From the NCBI RefSeq assembly GCF_023555055.1, contig NZ_JAMJPL010000001.1, positions 1,550,001-1,614,000 of the forward strand: a stretch of 64,000 nucleotides of DNA. The letters run 5' to 3'. Position 1 is the first letter of the stretch. Each line of letters starts with the position of its first letter. A program made the position numbers and the translations under genes. The notes beneath the pieces were generated by a model. It was not told the origin of the DNA, made no database searches, and was given only the letters and a program-made list of their open reading frames with translations. The stretch is from Marinobacter sp. ATCH36 (GTDB lineage Bacteria > Pseudomonadota > Gammaproteobacteria > Pseudomonadales > Oleiphilaceae). Shown here piece by piece: positions 35,501 through 44,901 of the stretch.

Positions 35501-36093
35501 ATCTGGATCCGGCTTCTTGCGTTTCATATTATCAGCAGCCTCTTGCGGAAGTTCTGGCCTCCAAAGAGCGCCTGGGGTCTGTGATTCCTGCAAGTCGCTG
35601 GCAGGAACGCTATGATGAGTACTGTAAGCAGACAGTTCCGGAGGGGCTGGCGGCTTATGGCGCGTCTGCGGAAAGCCGGTACTGGCTGATGGACATTATC
35701 GAGATCGGTCGCCAGTTGGGGCAGGATCTGGAGTCTGTGGCCTGGGTTTATTTCAGTCTGGGGGAAGGTCTTAACCTGACCTGGCTGGATCGGCAAATGC
35801 TGGCCTTCAGGGCGCGCGGTCACTGGCAGGTTCTGGCAATGCTGCATTACCGTGATGAACTAGATCATCAGTTGCGGAATCTAACTTCAAGTGTGTTTTC
35901 CGTAGCGTCCGAGGAACAAGGCGACAGGCTGTCGCCAGAGCAAATGCTGGAAACCTGGCGCGGCGACAAACACTCGCTCCTGGTCCGCTGGCACCGGATG
36001 CTCGGAGATATGCAGGCCGCGAATGACGTGGATTGCGCCGTCTTCTCGGTGGCGCACAGCGTGCTTCGGGAGCTCGCCGCAAAGGCAAACTGA
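32581..36093 (+). CDS. gdhB: NAD-specific glutamate dehydrogenase, N-terminally short form
   Basis: A 1170-residue member of the large NAD-GDH family, which oxidises glutamate to 2-oxoglutarate and ammonia. Catalytic-domain signatures include GPVARGGLRWSDR, SVIVPVGAKGGFIVKRP and FASGGSEGYDHKKMGIT. Typical members have about 1600 residues with several ACT-like regulatory domains first; here roughly 400 N-terminal residues are absent and only the last ACT-like part (RFYKPSEQGAQELSFKLY) remains. GGAGA 8 bases before the ATG supports this start, and the Lrp gene upstream leaves no room for the missing part. It precedes putA. Confidence 0.9.
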   Translation: MTFSESKQKQTLLEQLSDALEEEDYDPDDTRNLREIVATMMEESRSWDDALLQRLVEVLGKRAGQRCASMFSGGFPSGYRSKFSVEDAVEDIQQIQSIALTSDVPMRFYKPSEQGAQELSFKLYSQGKSVILSDVIPILENLGMRVLGEHPYRIRRRDGEQFGVSDFTVQFHSRCRGADVEKAKPLLQEGFREIWNGFAENDDFNQLMMAASLGWREVSVLRAYSRYVKQLRFGFSQPFIADTLARHLDITSRLVALFNARFNPDASVAKNREVAVAGIETEILDALEAVTSLDDDRILRRFYILIKATLRTNYFQRQDTGEFKGYLSLKLDPSSIPDIPKPCPHFEVFVCSPRVEGVHLRAGPVARGGLRWSDRSEDYRTEILGLVKAQQVKNSVIVPVGAKGGFIVKRPPEDGSREAFREEGINCYQTFIRGLLDLTDNLSEGEVVPPANVVRYDGDDTYLVVAADKGTATFSDIANQLAQEYGFWLGDAFASGGSEGYDHKKMGITARGAWESVKRHFLEKGIDTQTEEFTVVGIGDMAGDVFGNGMLLSDRIRLIGAFNHLHIFVDPEPDAAAAFAERKRLFELPGSSWADYDEQKISTGGGVFSRAAKWIPISEQMQARLGVDAARLPPNELIKALLKAPVDMLWNGGIGTYMRAPTESHEDVGDKSNDAVRVDSHELRCSVLGEGGNLGFTQLGRIGFARAGGAANTDFIDNAGGVDCSDHEVNIKILLNEQVRRGQMALEQRNQMLRAMTAEVSELVLRNNYRQAMALCLAQNSAVASMDEYERLMRRLEAEGKLDRVLEFLPSDDELRERRGIASGLTRPELSVLISYAKIELKQALLNTHIVHDDRFAQALYSAFPASLLEHFPEAIDAHPLRAEISATQIANDMVNRMGISWADKLRNATGADSGRIAAAYLISLQIHDVETQWKAIEALDGQISPDVQAQLFTDVIRLVTRSTSWLLHNRRRDLDPASCVSYYQQPLAEVLASKERLGSVIPASRWQERYDEYCKQTVPEGLAAYGASAESRYWLMDIIEIGRQLGQDLESVAWVYFSLGEGLNLTWLDRQMLAFRARGHWQVLAMLHYRDELDHQLRNLTSSVFSVASEEQGDRLSPEQMLETWRGDKHSLLVRWHRMLGDMQAANDVDCAVFSVAHSVLRELAAKAN

Positions 36094-36195
36094 TTTGCCA
36101 GAGAAGTAAATTCGCCTGAAAATTAAACAAAAGACAGTCTGAACATAAATTTCCGTTCATCAAAAAAGCCGAATAAAAGCGTCTGTCGGGTTTTT

Positions 36196-36229
36196 ACAGT
36201 CAAATTGACTTTGTCGTTCCCGGTAGAAT
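36196..36229 (+). promoter_or_regulatory. putA promoter with palindromic Lrp-like operator
   Basis: AGTCAA-A-TTGACT (36198-36210) is a perfect 13-base palindrome. In the wider frame CAG-N9-CTT it resembles the Lrp consensus. A TAGAAT -10 box at 36224-36229 has no -35 box at the right distance; the palindrome covers that place, as at activator-dependent promoters. Confidence 0.5.
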
Positions 36230-36262
36230 GCGGGAAAGACAAATAACTGAGAGGGTTCAACT

Positions 36263-39200
36263 ATGAGACCGCAGCAATCAGTGACGCCTGAGCTCGTTGA
36301 TAGCAGGCAGGCCATTCGTGATTACTACCTGGCCGATGAATACACAGTCATCAGTGAAATGATTGCTGGCGCTCAGTTGACCCAGGAAGAAAGGCAAGCA
36401 ATTTCCGCCCGGGCAGCGGAACTGGTTCGCAATGTCCGTAGAAACGCCAAGTCCACCATTATGGAAAAGTTTCTGGCGGAGTACGGGCTGACTACCAAAG
36501 AGGGTGTAGCTCTGATGTGTCTGGCCGAGGCGCTTTTGCGGGTGCCGGACAGCACAACCATCAACGATCTGATCGAGGACAAGATTACCTCGGGTGAATG
36601 GGGTGACCACAGGGGCAAGGCCTCTTCTTCGCTGATCAACACGGCGACTATCGCCCTGCTGATTACGAGTAACCTGCTCAAGGATTCCGAGCGCCAGGGC
36701 GTGGGTGAAACCCTCCGTAAACTGCTCAAACGGATGGGTGAACCGGTGATTCGTGTGGTGGCAGGCCAGGCCATGAAAGAAATGGGGCGGCAATTCGTGC
36801 TCGGGCGTGACATCAAAGAAGCCCAGAAAGCCGGTGAAGACTACATGAAGAAGGGCTACACCTACTCCTATGACATGCTCGGAGAGGCGGCCCGCACGGA
36901 TCACGATGCCCAGCGTTATTACAATTCCTACTCTGACGCCATCGATAGCATTGCCAGGCATTGTAGTGGTGACGTTCGCAAGAACCCGGGCATTTCCGTC
37001 AAGCTCTCCGCGCTGCTTGCAAGGTATGAGTATGGCAACAAAGAGCGGGTAATGAAGGAGCTCGTGCCGAGGGCAAAACGGCTGGTCAAGAAAGCCGCGG
37101 CCGCCAATATGGGCTTTAATATCGATGCCGAAGAGCAGGACCGGCTGGACCTCTCAATGGACGTCATCGAGGTTCTGCTGAGTGACCCGGAGCTGGCAGG
37201 CTGGAATGGTTTTGGCGTAGTCGTTCAGGCCTACGGCAAGCGCGCGTCTTTCGTGCTGGACTGGCTGTATGGGCTGGCTGAAAAATACGACCGTCGCATC
37301 ATGGTGCGGCTGGTTAAAGGCGCATACTGGGACGCTGAAATCAAGCGCGCCCAGGTGATGGGCCTGGACGGATTCCCTGTTTTCACCCGCAAGGCCTGCA
37401 GTGATGTGTCGTTCCTGTCCTGTTCCACGAAGCTGCTGAACATGACCGATCGTATCTACCCGCAGTTTGCGACGCACAATGCGCATTCCGTGTCGGCGAT
37501 TCTGGAATTGGCCAGGGTACGGGGTGAAGCCAACTATGAGTTCCAGCGCCTGCACGGTATGGGGGAGTCCCTGCATGGCCAGGTAATGAAAGAGAGCGGT
37601 GTGCCCTGTCGGATCTATGCACCGGTTGGTCCTCATCGCGAACTGCTGGCGTATCTGGTGCGCCGTCTGCTGGAAAACGGTGCTAACAGTTCCTTCGTGA
37701 ACCAGATTGTGGACACCAGTATTACGCCAGAGCAGATTGCGAAAGACCCGATCGATTCGGTCAAGGAAATGGGCAAAACCATTTCCAGCGAAGCAATTGT
37801 TCATCCGTCCAGGATCTTCGGTGAGAATCGTCGCAACTCCAAAGGCTGGGACCTCACTGATCCGGTGACGATAGAGGCCATTGAAAAGGGCCGAGGTGTG
37901 TATAAGGAGCACCACTGGAAAGGCGGGCCGCTGATTGCCGGTAAAGTATCGGGTACTGAAGTACAGGTAGTGCGCAACCCGGCTAACCCGGATGACCTTG
38001 TTGGCCACGTGACATGGGCCGACGAGACAGATGTTGATACCGCCATTACGGCGGCCAACAAAGGCTTTGAATCCTGGTCGCAGGTCCCTGTGGAAGAGCG
38101 CGCAGCCATGCTGAGAAAGGTGGCCGATCTTTACGAGGAAAACACCTACGAGCTGTTTGCACTGACCTGCCGCGAGGCAGGCAAGTCGTTGTCGGACGCC
38201 GTGGCTGAAATTCGGGAAGCGGTGGACTTTGCGCACTTCTACGCCAATGAAGGTGTTCGCTACAAAGACAGTGGTGAGGCTCGCGGCGCCATCGTGTGTA
38301 TCTCACCCTGGAACTTTCCGCTGGCTATCTTCACCGGCCAGATTCTGGCCAACCTGGTGGCCGGCAATACAGTGCTGGCCAAACCCGCGGAACAGACGTC
38401 ACTGCTGGCGGTGAGAGCTGTCGAACTGATGCATCAGGCCGGTATCCCCAAGGATGTCATCCAGTTGGTGCCGGGCACTGGCGCCACCGCGGGTGCAGGG
38501 CTGACCTCGGACTCCCGCGTATCCGGTGTTTGCTTTACCGGCTCTACCATCACGGCCAAGATCATCGATAAGGCCATGACAGAAAACATGGAGCCGGATG
38601 CCGTGATGGTGGCAGAAACCGGTGGCCTGAACGCCATGATTGTGGACTCCACCGCCTTGCCGGAGCAGGTTGTCCGGGATGTGCTGGCCTCTTCATTCCA
38701 GAGCGCTGGTCAGCGGTGCTCGGCGCTGCGCATGCTGTACGTGCAGAAAGACATTGCCGATAGCCTGCTGAACATGCTTTATGGCGCGATGGAAGAATTG
38801 GGCATTGGTGATCCCTGGCTGCTGTCGACGGATGTAGGCCCGGTTATCGATGATCCATCGGCGAAGAAAATCATCGATCATTGCAAGAAATTTGAAAACA
38901 AGGGGCAGCTTCTGAAGAAACTGTCGATACCGCACGCCGGTAACTTTGTGTCTCCTGCGGTGCTCAGGGTGAACGGCGTTGAGGATCTGGAAGAGGAAAT
39001 TTTCGGTCCGGTACTGCACGTGGCCACCTTCGATGCGAAAGACATTGATAAGGTCGTGGATGACATCAACGCGAAGGGCTACGGCCTGACATTCGGTATT
39101 CACAGCCGGGTAGACCGTCGGGTTGATCGCATCGCCAGTCGCATCAAGGTGGGCAATACCTACGTGAACCGGAACCAGATCGGTGCCATCGTCGGTTCCC

Positions 39201-39892
39201 AGCCATTCGGCGGCGAAGGACTGTCAGGTACCGGTCCGAAAGCGGGCGGTCCTCAGTACGTACGCCGGTTTTTGAAAGGCGAAACGGATCAGCGTACGAC
39301 AGAATCCGGTGGTGAAAAGGTGGATGCCAAGAAGCTGAAGAACCTGATTGGCAAGCTCGACAAACTGAACACCCAGGAGCCGAAAGCCAGGATCGAGACC
39401 ATGAAGAAAGTCTTTGACTCGGTCCCGGAGCCACTGGACTCCCACGCTGAGGAAATGCCGGGGCCAACCGGTGAGAGCAACATTCTGAGCAACCACGCCC
39501 GCGGCACTGTGCTGTGTCTTGGCCCGGATAAGGAAACAGCGGTCGAGCAGATGGCCATGGCTCTTGCACAGGGCAACAAGGCGGTGGTGATTGCGCTTGA
39601 TGTGAGTGACATGGTGGGTCGCGCCGCCAGGGCAGGCTTGCCAGTGGTCGGTATAGAAGGTCGCCTGGAGGCAGATGCCGTTGAAACGGTTGACGGTTTT
39701 GAGGCTATCGTCAGCTGTGCAAAGCCGACGTTCCTGAAGCCCTACCGGCAGGCGCTGATGAAGCGTGACGGAGCGCTGCTGCCACTGATTACAGAGCACA
39801 AACTGGATCAGCGGTACGTGATCGAGCGGCACCTGTGTGTGGATACCACTGCAGCCGGTGGTAACGCCAGCCTGATCGCGGCCTCCGAGTAG
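36263..39892 (+). CDS. putA: Bifunctional proline dehydrogenase / P5C dehydrogenase
   Basis: A 1209-residue enzyme that takes proline to glutamate by FAD-dependent oxidation and then NAD-dependent oxidation of the semialdehyde. The arm and PRODH barrel cover about 20-480 (LVKGAYWDAEIKRAQ, YAPVGPHRELLAYLVRRLLENG). The aldehyde dehydrogenase covers about 550-1000 with catalytic C819 in SAGQRCSA and ETGG. A C-terminal ALDH-superfamily-like domain follows. There is no ribbon-helix-helix domain at the N-terminus, so it is not an autorepressor. The dehydrogenase upstream continues the pathway to 2-oxoglutarate. Confidence 0.96.
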   Translation: MRPQQSVTPELVDSRQAIRDYYLADEYTVISEMIAGAQLTQEERQAISARAAELVRNVRRNAKSTIMEKFLAEYGLTTKEGVALMCLAEALLRVPDSTTINDLIEDKITSGEWGDHRGKASSSLINTATIALLITSNLLKDSERQGVGETLRKLLKRMGEPVIRVVAGQAMKEMGRQFVLGRDIKEAQKAGEDYMKKGYTYSYDMLGEAARTDHDAQRYYNSYSDAIDSIARHCSGDVRKNPGISVKLSALLARYEYGNKERVMKELVPRAKRLVKKAAAANMGFNIDAEEQDRLDLSMDVIEVLLSDPELAGWNGFGVVVQAYGKRASFVLDWLYGLAEKYDRRIMVRLVKGAYWDAEIKRAQVMGLDGFPVFTRKACSDVSFLSCSTKLLNMTDRIYPQFATHNAHSVSAILELARVRGEANYEFQRLHGMGESLHGQVMKESGVPCRIYAPVGPHRELLAYLVRRLLENGANSSFVNQIVDTSITPEQIAKDPIDSVKEMGKTISSEAIVHPSRIFGENRRNSKGWDLTDPVTIEAIEKGRGVYKEHHWKGGPLIAGKVSGTEVQVVRNPANPDDLVGHVTWADETDVDTAITAANKGFESWSQVPVEERAAMLRKVADLYEENTYELFALTCREAGKSLSDAVAEIREAVDFAHFYANEGVRYKDSGEARGAIVCISPWNFPLAIFTGQILANLVAGNTVLAKPAEQTSLLAVRAVELMHQAGIPKDVIQLVPGTGATAGAGLTSDSRVSGVCFTGSTITAKIIDKAMTENMEPDAVMVAETGGLNAMIVDSTALPEQVVRDVLASSFQSAGQRCSALRMLYVQKDIADSLLNMLYGAMEELGIGDPWLLSTDVGPVIDDPSAKKIIDHCKKFENKGQLLKKLSIPHAGNFVSPAVLRVNGVEDLEEEIFGPVLHVATFDAKDIDKVVDDINAKGYGLTFGIHSRVDRRVDRIASRIKVGNTYVNRNQIGAIVGSQPFGGEGLSGTGPKAGGPQYVRRFLKGETDQRTTESGGEKVDAKKLKNLIGKLDKLNTQEPKARIETMKKVFDSVPEPLDSHAEEMPGPTGESNILSNHARGTVLCLGPDKETAVEQMAMALAQGNKAVVIALDVSDMVGRAARAGLPVVGIEGRLEADAVETVDGFEAIVSCAKPTFLKPYRQALMKRDGALLPLITEHKLDQRYVIERHLCVDTTAAGGNASLIAASE

Positions 39893-39895
39893 CGG

Positions 39896-40540
39896 TCAGA
39901 CCGACTCGGCGATTTCCTGAAATGCCTTGACCAGTGTTTCCGGTTCCTGCGCGCCGGAAACCAGGTATTTCTGGTTGATGATGTAGGCAGGTACGGCTGA
40001 TACGCCGGCCTGCTGGTATTGTGCTTCATCCTGCCGTACAGCCTCTGCGTATGCGTCTGATGCCAGCACCTCGCGGGCCTTGGCGCCATCCAGCCCGATG
40101 GCTTCTACGCAATAAACCAGCACATCCGGATTTGAAATATTCTCGGCGCGGCCAAAGTAGGCCTCGAAAAAGGCCATTTTCATCGCTGTCTGCTTACCCT
40201 GTTCCCCTGCCCATTTCACCAGCCGGTGCGCGTCAAAGGTGTTGCGGGTATAGCGTTCCTGCAGTTTCTCGAAATTCAGCCCCAGGCCTTTGGCAATCTC
40301 TATCATCTGGGCCTGATTCTCTCTCATTTCGTCCTCACTGCGGCCGTATTTGCGGCTCAGGGCTGGCAGGATAGGCTCACCGTCGCCGGACGGGTCCGGG
40401 TTCAGTTCGAAGGCATGCCATGCAACCGTGAAATCCATGTCGTCTTTCAGGGTTTCCATTGCCCTTTCCAGGCGGGCATAGCCAATGGCACACCAGGGGC
40501 AAGCAATGTCGGAAACGATGTCGATTTGCACGTTTGTCAT
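39896..40540 (-). CDS. DsbA family oxidoreductase (FrnE-like)
   Basis: A 214-residue cytoplasmic thioredoxin-fold protein without signal peptide. The active site is CPWC at residues 14-17; NTFDAHRLVKWAGEQGKQ and GVSAVPAYIINQKYLVSGAQ are typical of the FrnE branch. It likely acts in thiol isomerisation or as a glutathione-dependent isomerase. Only three bases separate it from the putA stop on the opposite strand. Confidence 0.9.
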   Translation of the reverse strand: MTNVQIDIVSDIACPWCAIGYARLERAMETLKDDMDFTVAWHAFELNPDPSGDGEPILPALSRKYGRSEDEMRENQAQMIEIAKGLGLNFEKLQERYTRNTFDAHRLVKWAGEQGKQTAMKMAFFEAYFGRAENISNPDVLVYCVEAIGLDGAKAREVLASDAYAEAVRQDEAQYQQAGVSAVPAYIINQKYLVSGAQEPETLVKAFQEIAESV

Positions 40541-40602
40541 GGGAGCTCCGCGTCAGATTGTGTCTTCGTCAGGTTAACAGAGCGCTCCCGGTTACGTCTC
40601 CT

Positions 40603-41949
40603 TCAGGGCGCCTGGGATGCTGGCTCTTCAGTCAGCCGCTTACCTGACCAGTTTTCCATCAGCCTGCAGGTAACCAGGTCGCCGGTTACGTTGATGGCCG
40701 TACGACACATATCCAGAATCCGGTCCACGCCCATGATTAACGCAATGCCGCTGGGCGGAATGCCAACGGTCTGCAACACCATTGCCAGAATGACGATGCC
40801 CACGCCCGGAGTGGCGGGTGAGCCGATGGAGGCGCCCACTGCCATGGCCACAACCAGGGCCATACTGCCCATGCTGAGATCAATGCCGTAAACCTGTGCC
40901 AGGAAAACTGTTGCCACTGCCTGGTAGAGGGCCGTGCCATTCATGTTAATGGTGGCGCCCAGTGGAATGACGAACTGTGAGACTGAAGGCCGGACCCCCA
41001 GCTTGTCTTCAGCGGTGCGAATCGACAGCGGCATGACGGCTGCGGAACTTGAGGTGGAAAACGCGAGCAGCAAAACGTCGCGGCTGTCTTTTATGAACTG
41101 CACAGGGGGCTGGCCTGCCAGTAGCTTCATGATCAACATGTACAAGCCGAGCAACAACAGCAATCCCACGAGAACGGTGATTACATAGGACGCCATGCCC
41201 ACCATGGCCTGGAAGCCGATGGTGGTAGTGAGTTGTGCCATCAGTCCGAATACCGCATAGGGAGCCAGCCGCATGGCCCAGCGCACCACAGTCATGCAGA
41301 CCTGTTGCAGGGAGTCGAGCAGATCCAGCATTGGCCGGGACTTTTCCGGGGCCATACTGACAAGGGCAACACCGACAACGATCGAGAAAATCACCACCTG
41401 CAGCATCTGGCCCTCGACCATGGCATCAAGCGGATTGCCGGGCAGCAGACCGATGAGGGTGCTGGGAAGTTCCATCACGCTGGGCATGGTGGCAGCAGTG
41501 GTCGTGTTTTCTCCGGGTGCGACTGTGCCGGCCAGGCCAGTCATCATGCTGCCGGGATTTATCAGGGTGCCAACCCAGAGACCGATGGATGCAGCGATGG
41601 CCGTGGTGACAACAAAGAACGTAGTTACCCGCAGCCCCATTTTGCGAAGTTGATCCAGATCTTCGCTGGCGGCCAGGCCACGGACAACGGAGGCTATAAC
41701 GAGGGGAATCACAATCATCTGGATGGTGGCCAGAAACAGTTGGCCGGGAAATGCCAGCCAGTTACCAATGAGGGTTCCCGTTTTGGGCTCCACAAGGCCA
41801 ACCGAAGGGCCCAGCAAAGTGCCTGTGACAAGGCCGAGGAACATGCCGACCAGCACTTTTAACCAAAGCCGGCCCTGGACCAGCCCGGACAGGTAGCTGC
41901 TGAGATGCCTCAGTGGCCGGGGATAATGGTTTGCGTCGTTTTCAGCCAT
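40603..41949 (-). CDS. Dicarboxylate/amino acid:cation symporter (DAACS family)
   Basis: A 448-residue GltP/DctA-like carrier with eight membrane helices and two hairpins. The serine-rich hairpin LAFSTSSSAAVMPLSI, the NMNGTALYQA motif and the SIGSPATPGVGIVILAMVL hairpin are intact. It imports glutamate, aspartate or C4-dicarboxylates with Na+ or H+. It lies near the proline/glutamate genes but on the other strand and separate from them. Confidence 0.93.
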   Translation of the reverse strand: MAENDANHYPRPLRHLSSYLSGLVQGRLWLKVLVGMFLGLVTGTLLGPSVGLVEPKTGTLIGNWLAFPGQLFLATIQMIVIPLVIASVVRGLAASEDLDQLRKMGLRVTTFFVVTTAIAASIGLWVGTLINPGSMMTGLAGTVAPGENTTTAATMPSVMELPSTLIGLLPGNPLDAMVEGQMLQVVIFSIVVGVALVSMAPEKSRPMLDLLDSLQQVCMTVVRWAMRLAPYAVFGLMAQLTTTIGFQAMVGMASYVITVLVGLLLLLGLYMLIMKLLAGQPPVQFIKDSRDVLLLAFSTSSSAAVMPLSIRTAEDKLGVRPSVSQFVIPLGATINMNGTALYQAVATVFLAQVYGIDLSMGSMALVVAMAVGASIGSPATPGVGIVILAMVLQTVGIPPSGIALIMGVDRILDMCRTAINVTGDLVTCRLMENWSGKRLTEEPASQAP

Positions 41950-41962
41950 GGTCGGACCTTTA

Positions 41963-42655
41963 TCAGACGGAGTTGATCTCCGTTTCTGTCAGCTGGCGCG
42001 AGGCACCGGGTGCAAGGCAGTCATCAAGGTTAATGCTGCCCATTTTCTCTCTATGAAGTGTAGTCACTCGATTGCCGACAGCATGAAACATGCGCTTTAT
42101 CTGATGATAGCGGCCTTCGAAAATGGTAATTCGCGCTTCCCGTGCACCGAGCAGTTCGAGCTGGGCAGGTGAGGTTCGGAGCTGCTCGAACTCGAACCAG
42201 ATCCCTTCAGCGAAACGTTTCGCAGTGTCCGGTGTGATTTCATCAGTGGTGGTCACCCTGTAGACCTTGGGTATCTTGATGTCCGGCTCGGTCAGCCGGC
42301 GTGACCAGAGGCCATCGTTGGTCAGAATCAATAAACCGGTACTTGCCCGGTCCAGGCGCCCGGCGATATGAAGGTCCTTGTGCAGGCTCGGCTCGATCAG
42401 CTCCATTACGGTTTTGTGAACCTTGTCTGCCGTGGCGCTGAGGTAACCTTGGGGCTTATGCAACATCAGATAACAGGCCGGCTCACCCGGCTGGACGACG
42501 TTGCCGCGGCATGTCACTGTCGAGAAGCGGTCCACTTCCCGCGCTGCTTCCCGGCAGGCAATACCGTCGATTGTTACTACGCCTGCTGCAATCAGTGCGC
42601 TGGCCTGCTTGCGGCTGACGCCGTTTTGGTTACTGAGAATTCGGGAAAGCTTCAT
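41963..42655 (-). CDS. rsuA: 16S rRNA pseudouridine(516) synthase
   Basis: A 230-residue synthase. An S4 RNA-binding domain (MKLSRILSNQNGVSRKQASALIAAG region) precedes the catalytic domain with GRLDRASTGLLILTND, where the aspartate is the nucleophile. The late ARITIFEGRYHQIKRMFHAVG is the RsuA/RluB signature. The start MKLSRIL matches the family; longer readings would cross the divergent mtgA promoter. The ribosome site is weak. Confidence 0.93.
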   Translation of the reverse strand: MKLSRILSNQNGVSRKQASALIAAGVVTIDGIACREAAREVDRFSTVTCRGNVVQPGEPACYLMLHKPQGYLSATADKVHKTVMELIEPSLHKDLHIAGRLDRASTGLLILTNDGLWSRRLTEPDIKIPKVYRVTTTDEITPDTAKRFAEGIWFEFEQLRTSPAQLELLGAREARITIFEGRYHQIKRMFHAVGNRVTTLHREKMGSINLDDCLAPGASRQLTETEINSV

Positions 42656-42729
42656 GGGGGTAATGGTATAGTCTGAATTGAATTTTTGTGTTTTAAAGAC
42701 GATATTTTCTATCGGTTGATAATAGCACC

Positions 42730-43431
42730 GTGGCTCGACATTCTTTGATCCGAACATTCCTGAGAACGCTTGCCTGGGCCCTGGCCGGGCTTCTGTTACT
42801 GGCGGTCACCGCGATTTTACTGTTCAGGTTCGTAAACCCGCCCACCTCCGCCTTTATGCTCGGGCACCTCCTGTCAGGGTCTGGCCAGGAGCTGCAACAG
42901 GAATGGGTAAGCCTGGACGATATCTCGCCCTGGATGCCTCTGGCGGTAGTGGCCAGTGAGGATCAGCGCTTTGTGCACCACCACGGGGTGGATTTCGGTG
43001 CCATCCGTACGGCTTTGGCGGAGTACCGGGCGGGCCAGGGTTTGCGGGGCGCCAGTACCATCACTCAGCAGACCGCGAAGAATCTGTTTCTCTGGAATGG
43101 GCGCAGCTTTGTTCGCAAAGCGCTGGAGGCGGGACTGGCGCTGGGTATTGATGCGATCTGGCCCAAGCGGCGAATTATCGAGGTGTACCTGAACATTGCC
43201 GAGTTTGGTCATGGCATCTACGGCGTCGAGGCTGCCAGCCGTTTCTATTTTGGCGTTCCCGCCAGTCGGTTATCGCAAATCCAGTCGGCACGGCTTGCAG
43301 CTGTTCTGCCCAACCCGAAAGTACTCAATGCTGCCACTCCCTCTGCCTACGTGTGGGAACGCGTGGAGTGGATTCGCGGGCAGATGGCGCAGCTTTCCGG
43401 CTTGCGTTATCTGCAGGGGTTGTATAATTAG
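42730..43431 (+). CDS. mtgA: Monofunctional biosynthetic peptidoglycan transglycosylase
   Basis: A 233-residue GT51 enzyme that polymerises lipid II glycan chains at the inner membrane. One N-terminal membrane segment (residues 12-34) is followed by the catalytic motifs ASEDQRFVHHHGVD (first glutamate), GASTITQQTAKNLFLW and IIEVYLNIAEFGHGIYGVEAAS. It starts with GTG. It diverges from rsuA across 74 bases. Confidence 0.95.
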   Translation: MARHSLIRTFLRTLAWALAGLLLLAVTAILLFRFVNPPTSAFMLGHLLSGSGQELQQEWVSLDDISPWMPLAVVASEDQRFVHHHGVDFGAIRTALAEYRAGQGLRGASTITQQTAKNLFLWNGRSFVRKALEAGLALGIDAIWPKRRIIEVYLNIAEFGHGIYGVEAASRFYFGVPASRLSQIQSARLAAVLPNPKVLNAATPSAYVWERVEWIRGQMAQLSGLRYLQGLYN

Positions 43432-43464
43432 GGGTTTCCCTGACCTGAATGAGAGAGTTCGTTT

Positions 43465-44094
43465 GTGTTGTCACTGAACCTGGCCCTGTTATCCGCCTTT
43501 ATTCCGACGTTTTTCGTGGTGTCCATTACCCCGGGCATGTGTATGACCCTGGCGTTGTCGCTGGGCATCACCATCGGCGTAAAGCGGGCTCTGTGGATGA
43601 TGGCAGGCGAGCTCGTCGGGGTCGCTCTGGTTGCCACGGCTGCAGCAGTGGGAGTGGCGACCTTTATGCTGAAATACCCGACAGCTTTTGCAATGTTCAA
43701 GTACGCCGGAGGTGCGTATCTGGCATGGCTTGGCATCCAGATGTGGTTGTCCAGGGGCAAAATGGCAATGCCGGAAGAGAATGCGGAGCCGGTTGAAAGC
43801 TCACGCCTGCAACTGGCGCTTCAGGGTTTTGTTACGGCGATTGCCAACCCCAAGGGCTGGGCTTTTTTCATCGCACTGCTGCCACCCTTTATCGACAGCA
43901 AACTGCCGATGGCGCCGCAGCTGACAGCACTGATTCTGATTATCCTCGGCCTTGAATTTTTCTGCCTGCAGCTCTACGCCCATGGGGGCAAGACATTGCG
44001 CAAAGCCCTGAAACAGGGCGGCGGTGTGCGAATGGTCAACCGGGTGGCCGGCAGCCTGATGATACTGGTTGGAGCCTGGTTGGCGTTTGGCTAG
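43465..44094 (+). CDS. LysE family translocator
   Basis: A 209-residue exporter with about six membrane segments and the family opening [19 protein letters not shown] plus [19 protein letters not shown]. Members export amino acids or homoserine lactones. The GTG start has GAGAGAG upstream; a TTG one codon later is possible. Its stop shares the CTAG palindrome with the convergent lytic transglycosylase gene. Confidence 0.9.
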   Translation: MLSLNLALLSAFIPTFFVVSITPGMCMTLALSLGITIGVKRALWMMAGELVGVALVATAAAVGVATFMLKYPTAFAMFKYAGGAYLAWLGIQMWLSRGKMAMPEENAEPVESSRLQLALQGFVTAIANPKGWAFFIALLPPFIDSKLPMAPQLTALILIILGLEFFCLQLYAHGGKTLRKALKQGGGVRMVNRVAGSLMILVGAWLAFG

Positions 44095-44792
44095 TTGCCC
44101 GCATAGCGTTCGTGGAGGATGCCTACCCGCTCCACATAGGCACGGGTTTCGGCGTAGGGAGGTATGCCACCATGGCGCCCGACAGCGCCGGGGCCGGCAT
44201 TATAGGCGGCTGTTGCAAGTCTGGTATCACCGTTGAAACGTTTGAGCATGCGGGCCAGGTAGTTAACGCCGCCGCGGATGTTTTCCGGTGCAACCATGGC
44301 ATTGCGGACGCCCAGCTCTTTTGCGGTGGCAGGCATAAGCTGCATCAACCCCTGGGCACCCTTGGGTGACAGGGCCTTGTCATTGAATGCGGATTCGGCG
44401 TGGATCACTGCCCGCACCAATGCCGGGTCAACATTGAATTCCCTGGCGGCGGTCTTGATTTCGTCCCGGTAGGGTTTGAGGAACAGGGGGGTGGTGCGCC
44501 AGTTTACGTTGGAGTCCGGATCGCAGGCATAGCAGTGGAAGCGGATGACGTCGAAATTCGGGCTGGCGGGTTGTATCCCGCTGTAGGCAACCACGCCGTT
44601 GTCGTCCTTGTAACGGTAAACCACCTCATCCTTGGTCGAGGCCCGCTTCTGGCTGCTGCCCTTTACGTTGGTATATTCCACCCTCCCATCAGGGTGAACA
44701 ATGCGCTTGATACTGTCTGCCATTCCCGGCGTGGAGAGTGCCAGTAGCAGAAATGCCAGCGATGAAGCGATGAAGGTTTTGCCGCTTGTCAT
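44091..44792 (-). CDS. Lytic transglycosylase with DUF4124 domain
   Basis: A 233-residue periplasmic protein. A signal peptide ends near residue 25 (GMADS). A DUF4124-like strand region follows ([14 protein letters not shown]). The SLT domain covers about 110-230 with catalytic glutamate in [27 protein letters not shown] (split) and [11 protein letters not shown]. It cleaves the glycan backbone of peptidoglycan. A TATAAT box lies about 70 bases upstream of the start. Confidence 0.93.
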   Translation of the reverse strand: MTSGKTFIASSLAFLLLALSTPGMADSIKRIVHPDGRVEYTNVKGSSQKRASTKDEVVYRYKDDNGVVAYSGIQPASPNFDVIRFHCYACDPDSNVNWRTTPLFLKPYRDEIKTAAREFNVDPALVRAVIHAESAFNDKALSPKGAQGLMQLMPATAKELGVRNAMVAPENIRGGVNYLARMLKRFNGDTRLATAAYNAGPGAVGRHGGIPPYAETRAYVERVGILHERYAGN

Positions 44793-44901
44793 TATTTACT
44801 CTTGACTTGCCTGTTCCATAAAACCGGCTGCAGTTCATAAGTCCCAGTGACTTACCTGATTATACGGCTATAGTCGGCCGAAGAAACCGCAATTTCTGTC
44901 G

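Noticed and set aside
37154-38236. 360-codon minus-strand reading frame
   Set aside because: It lies wholly inside putA, whose translation is conserved throughout; this is a GC-driven shadow.
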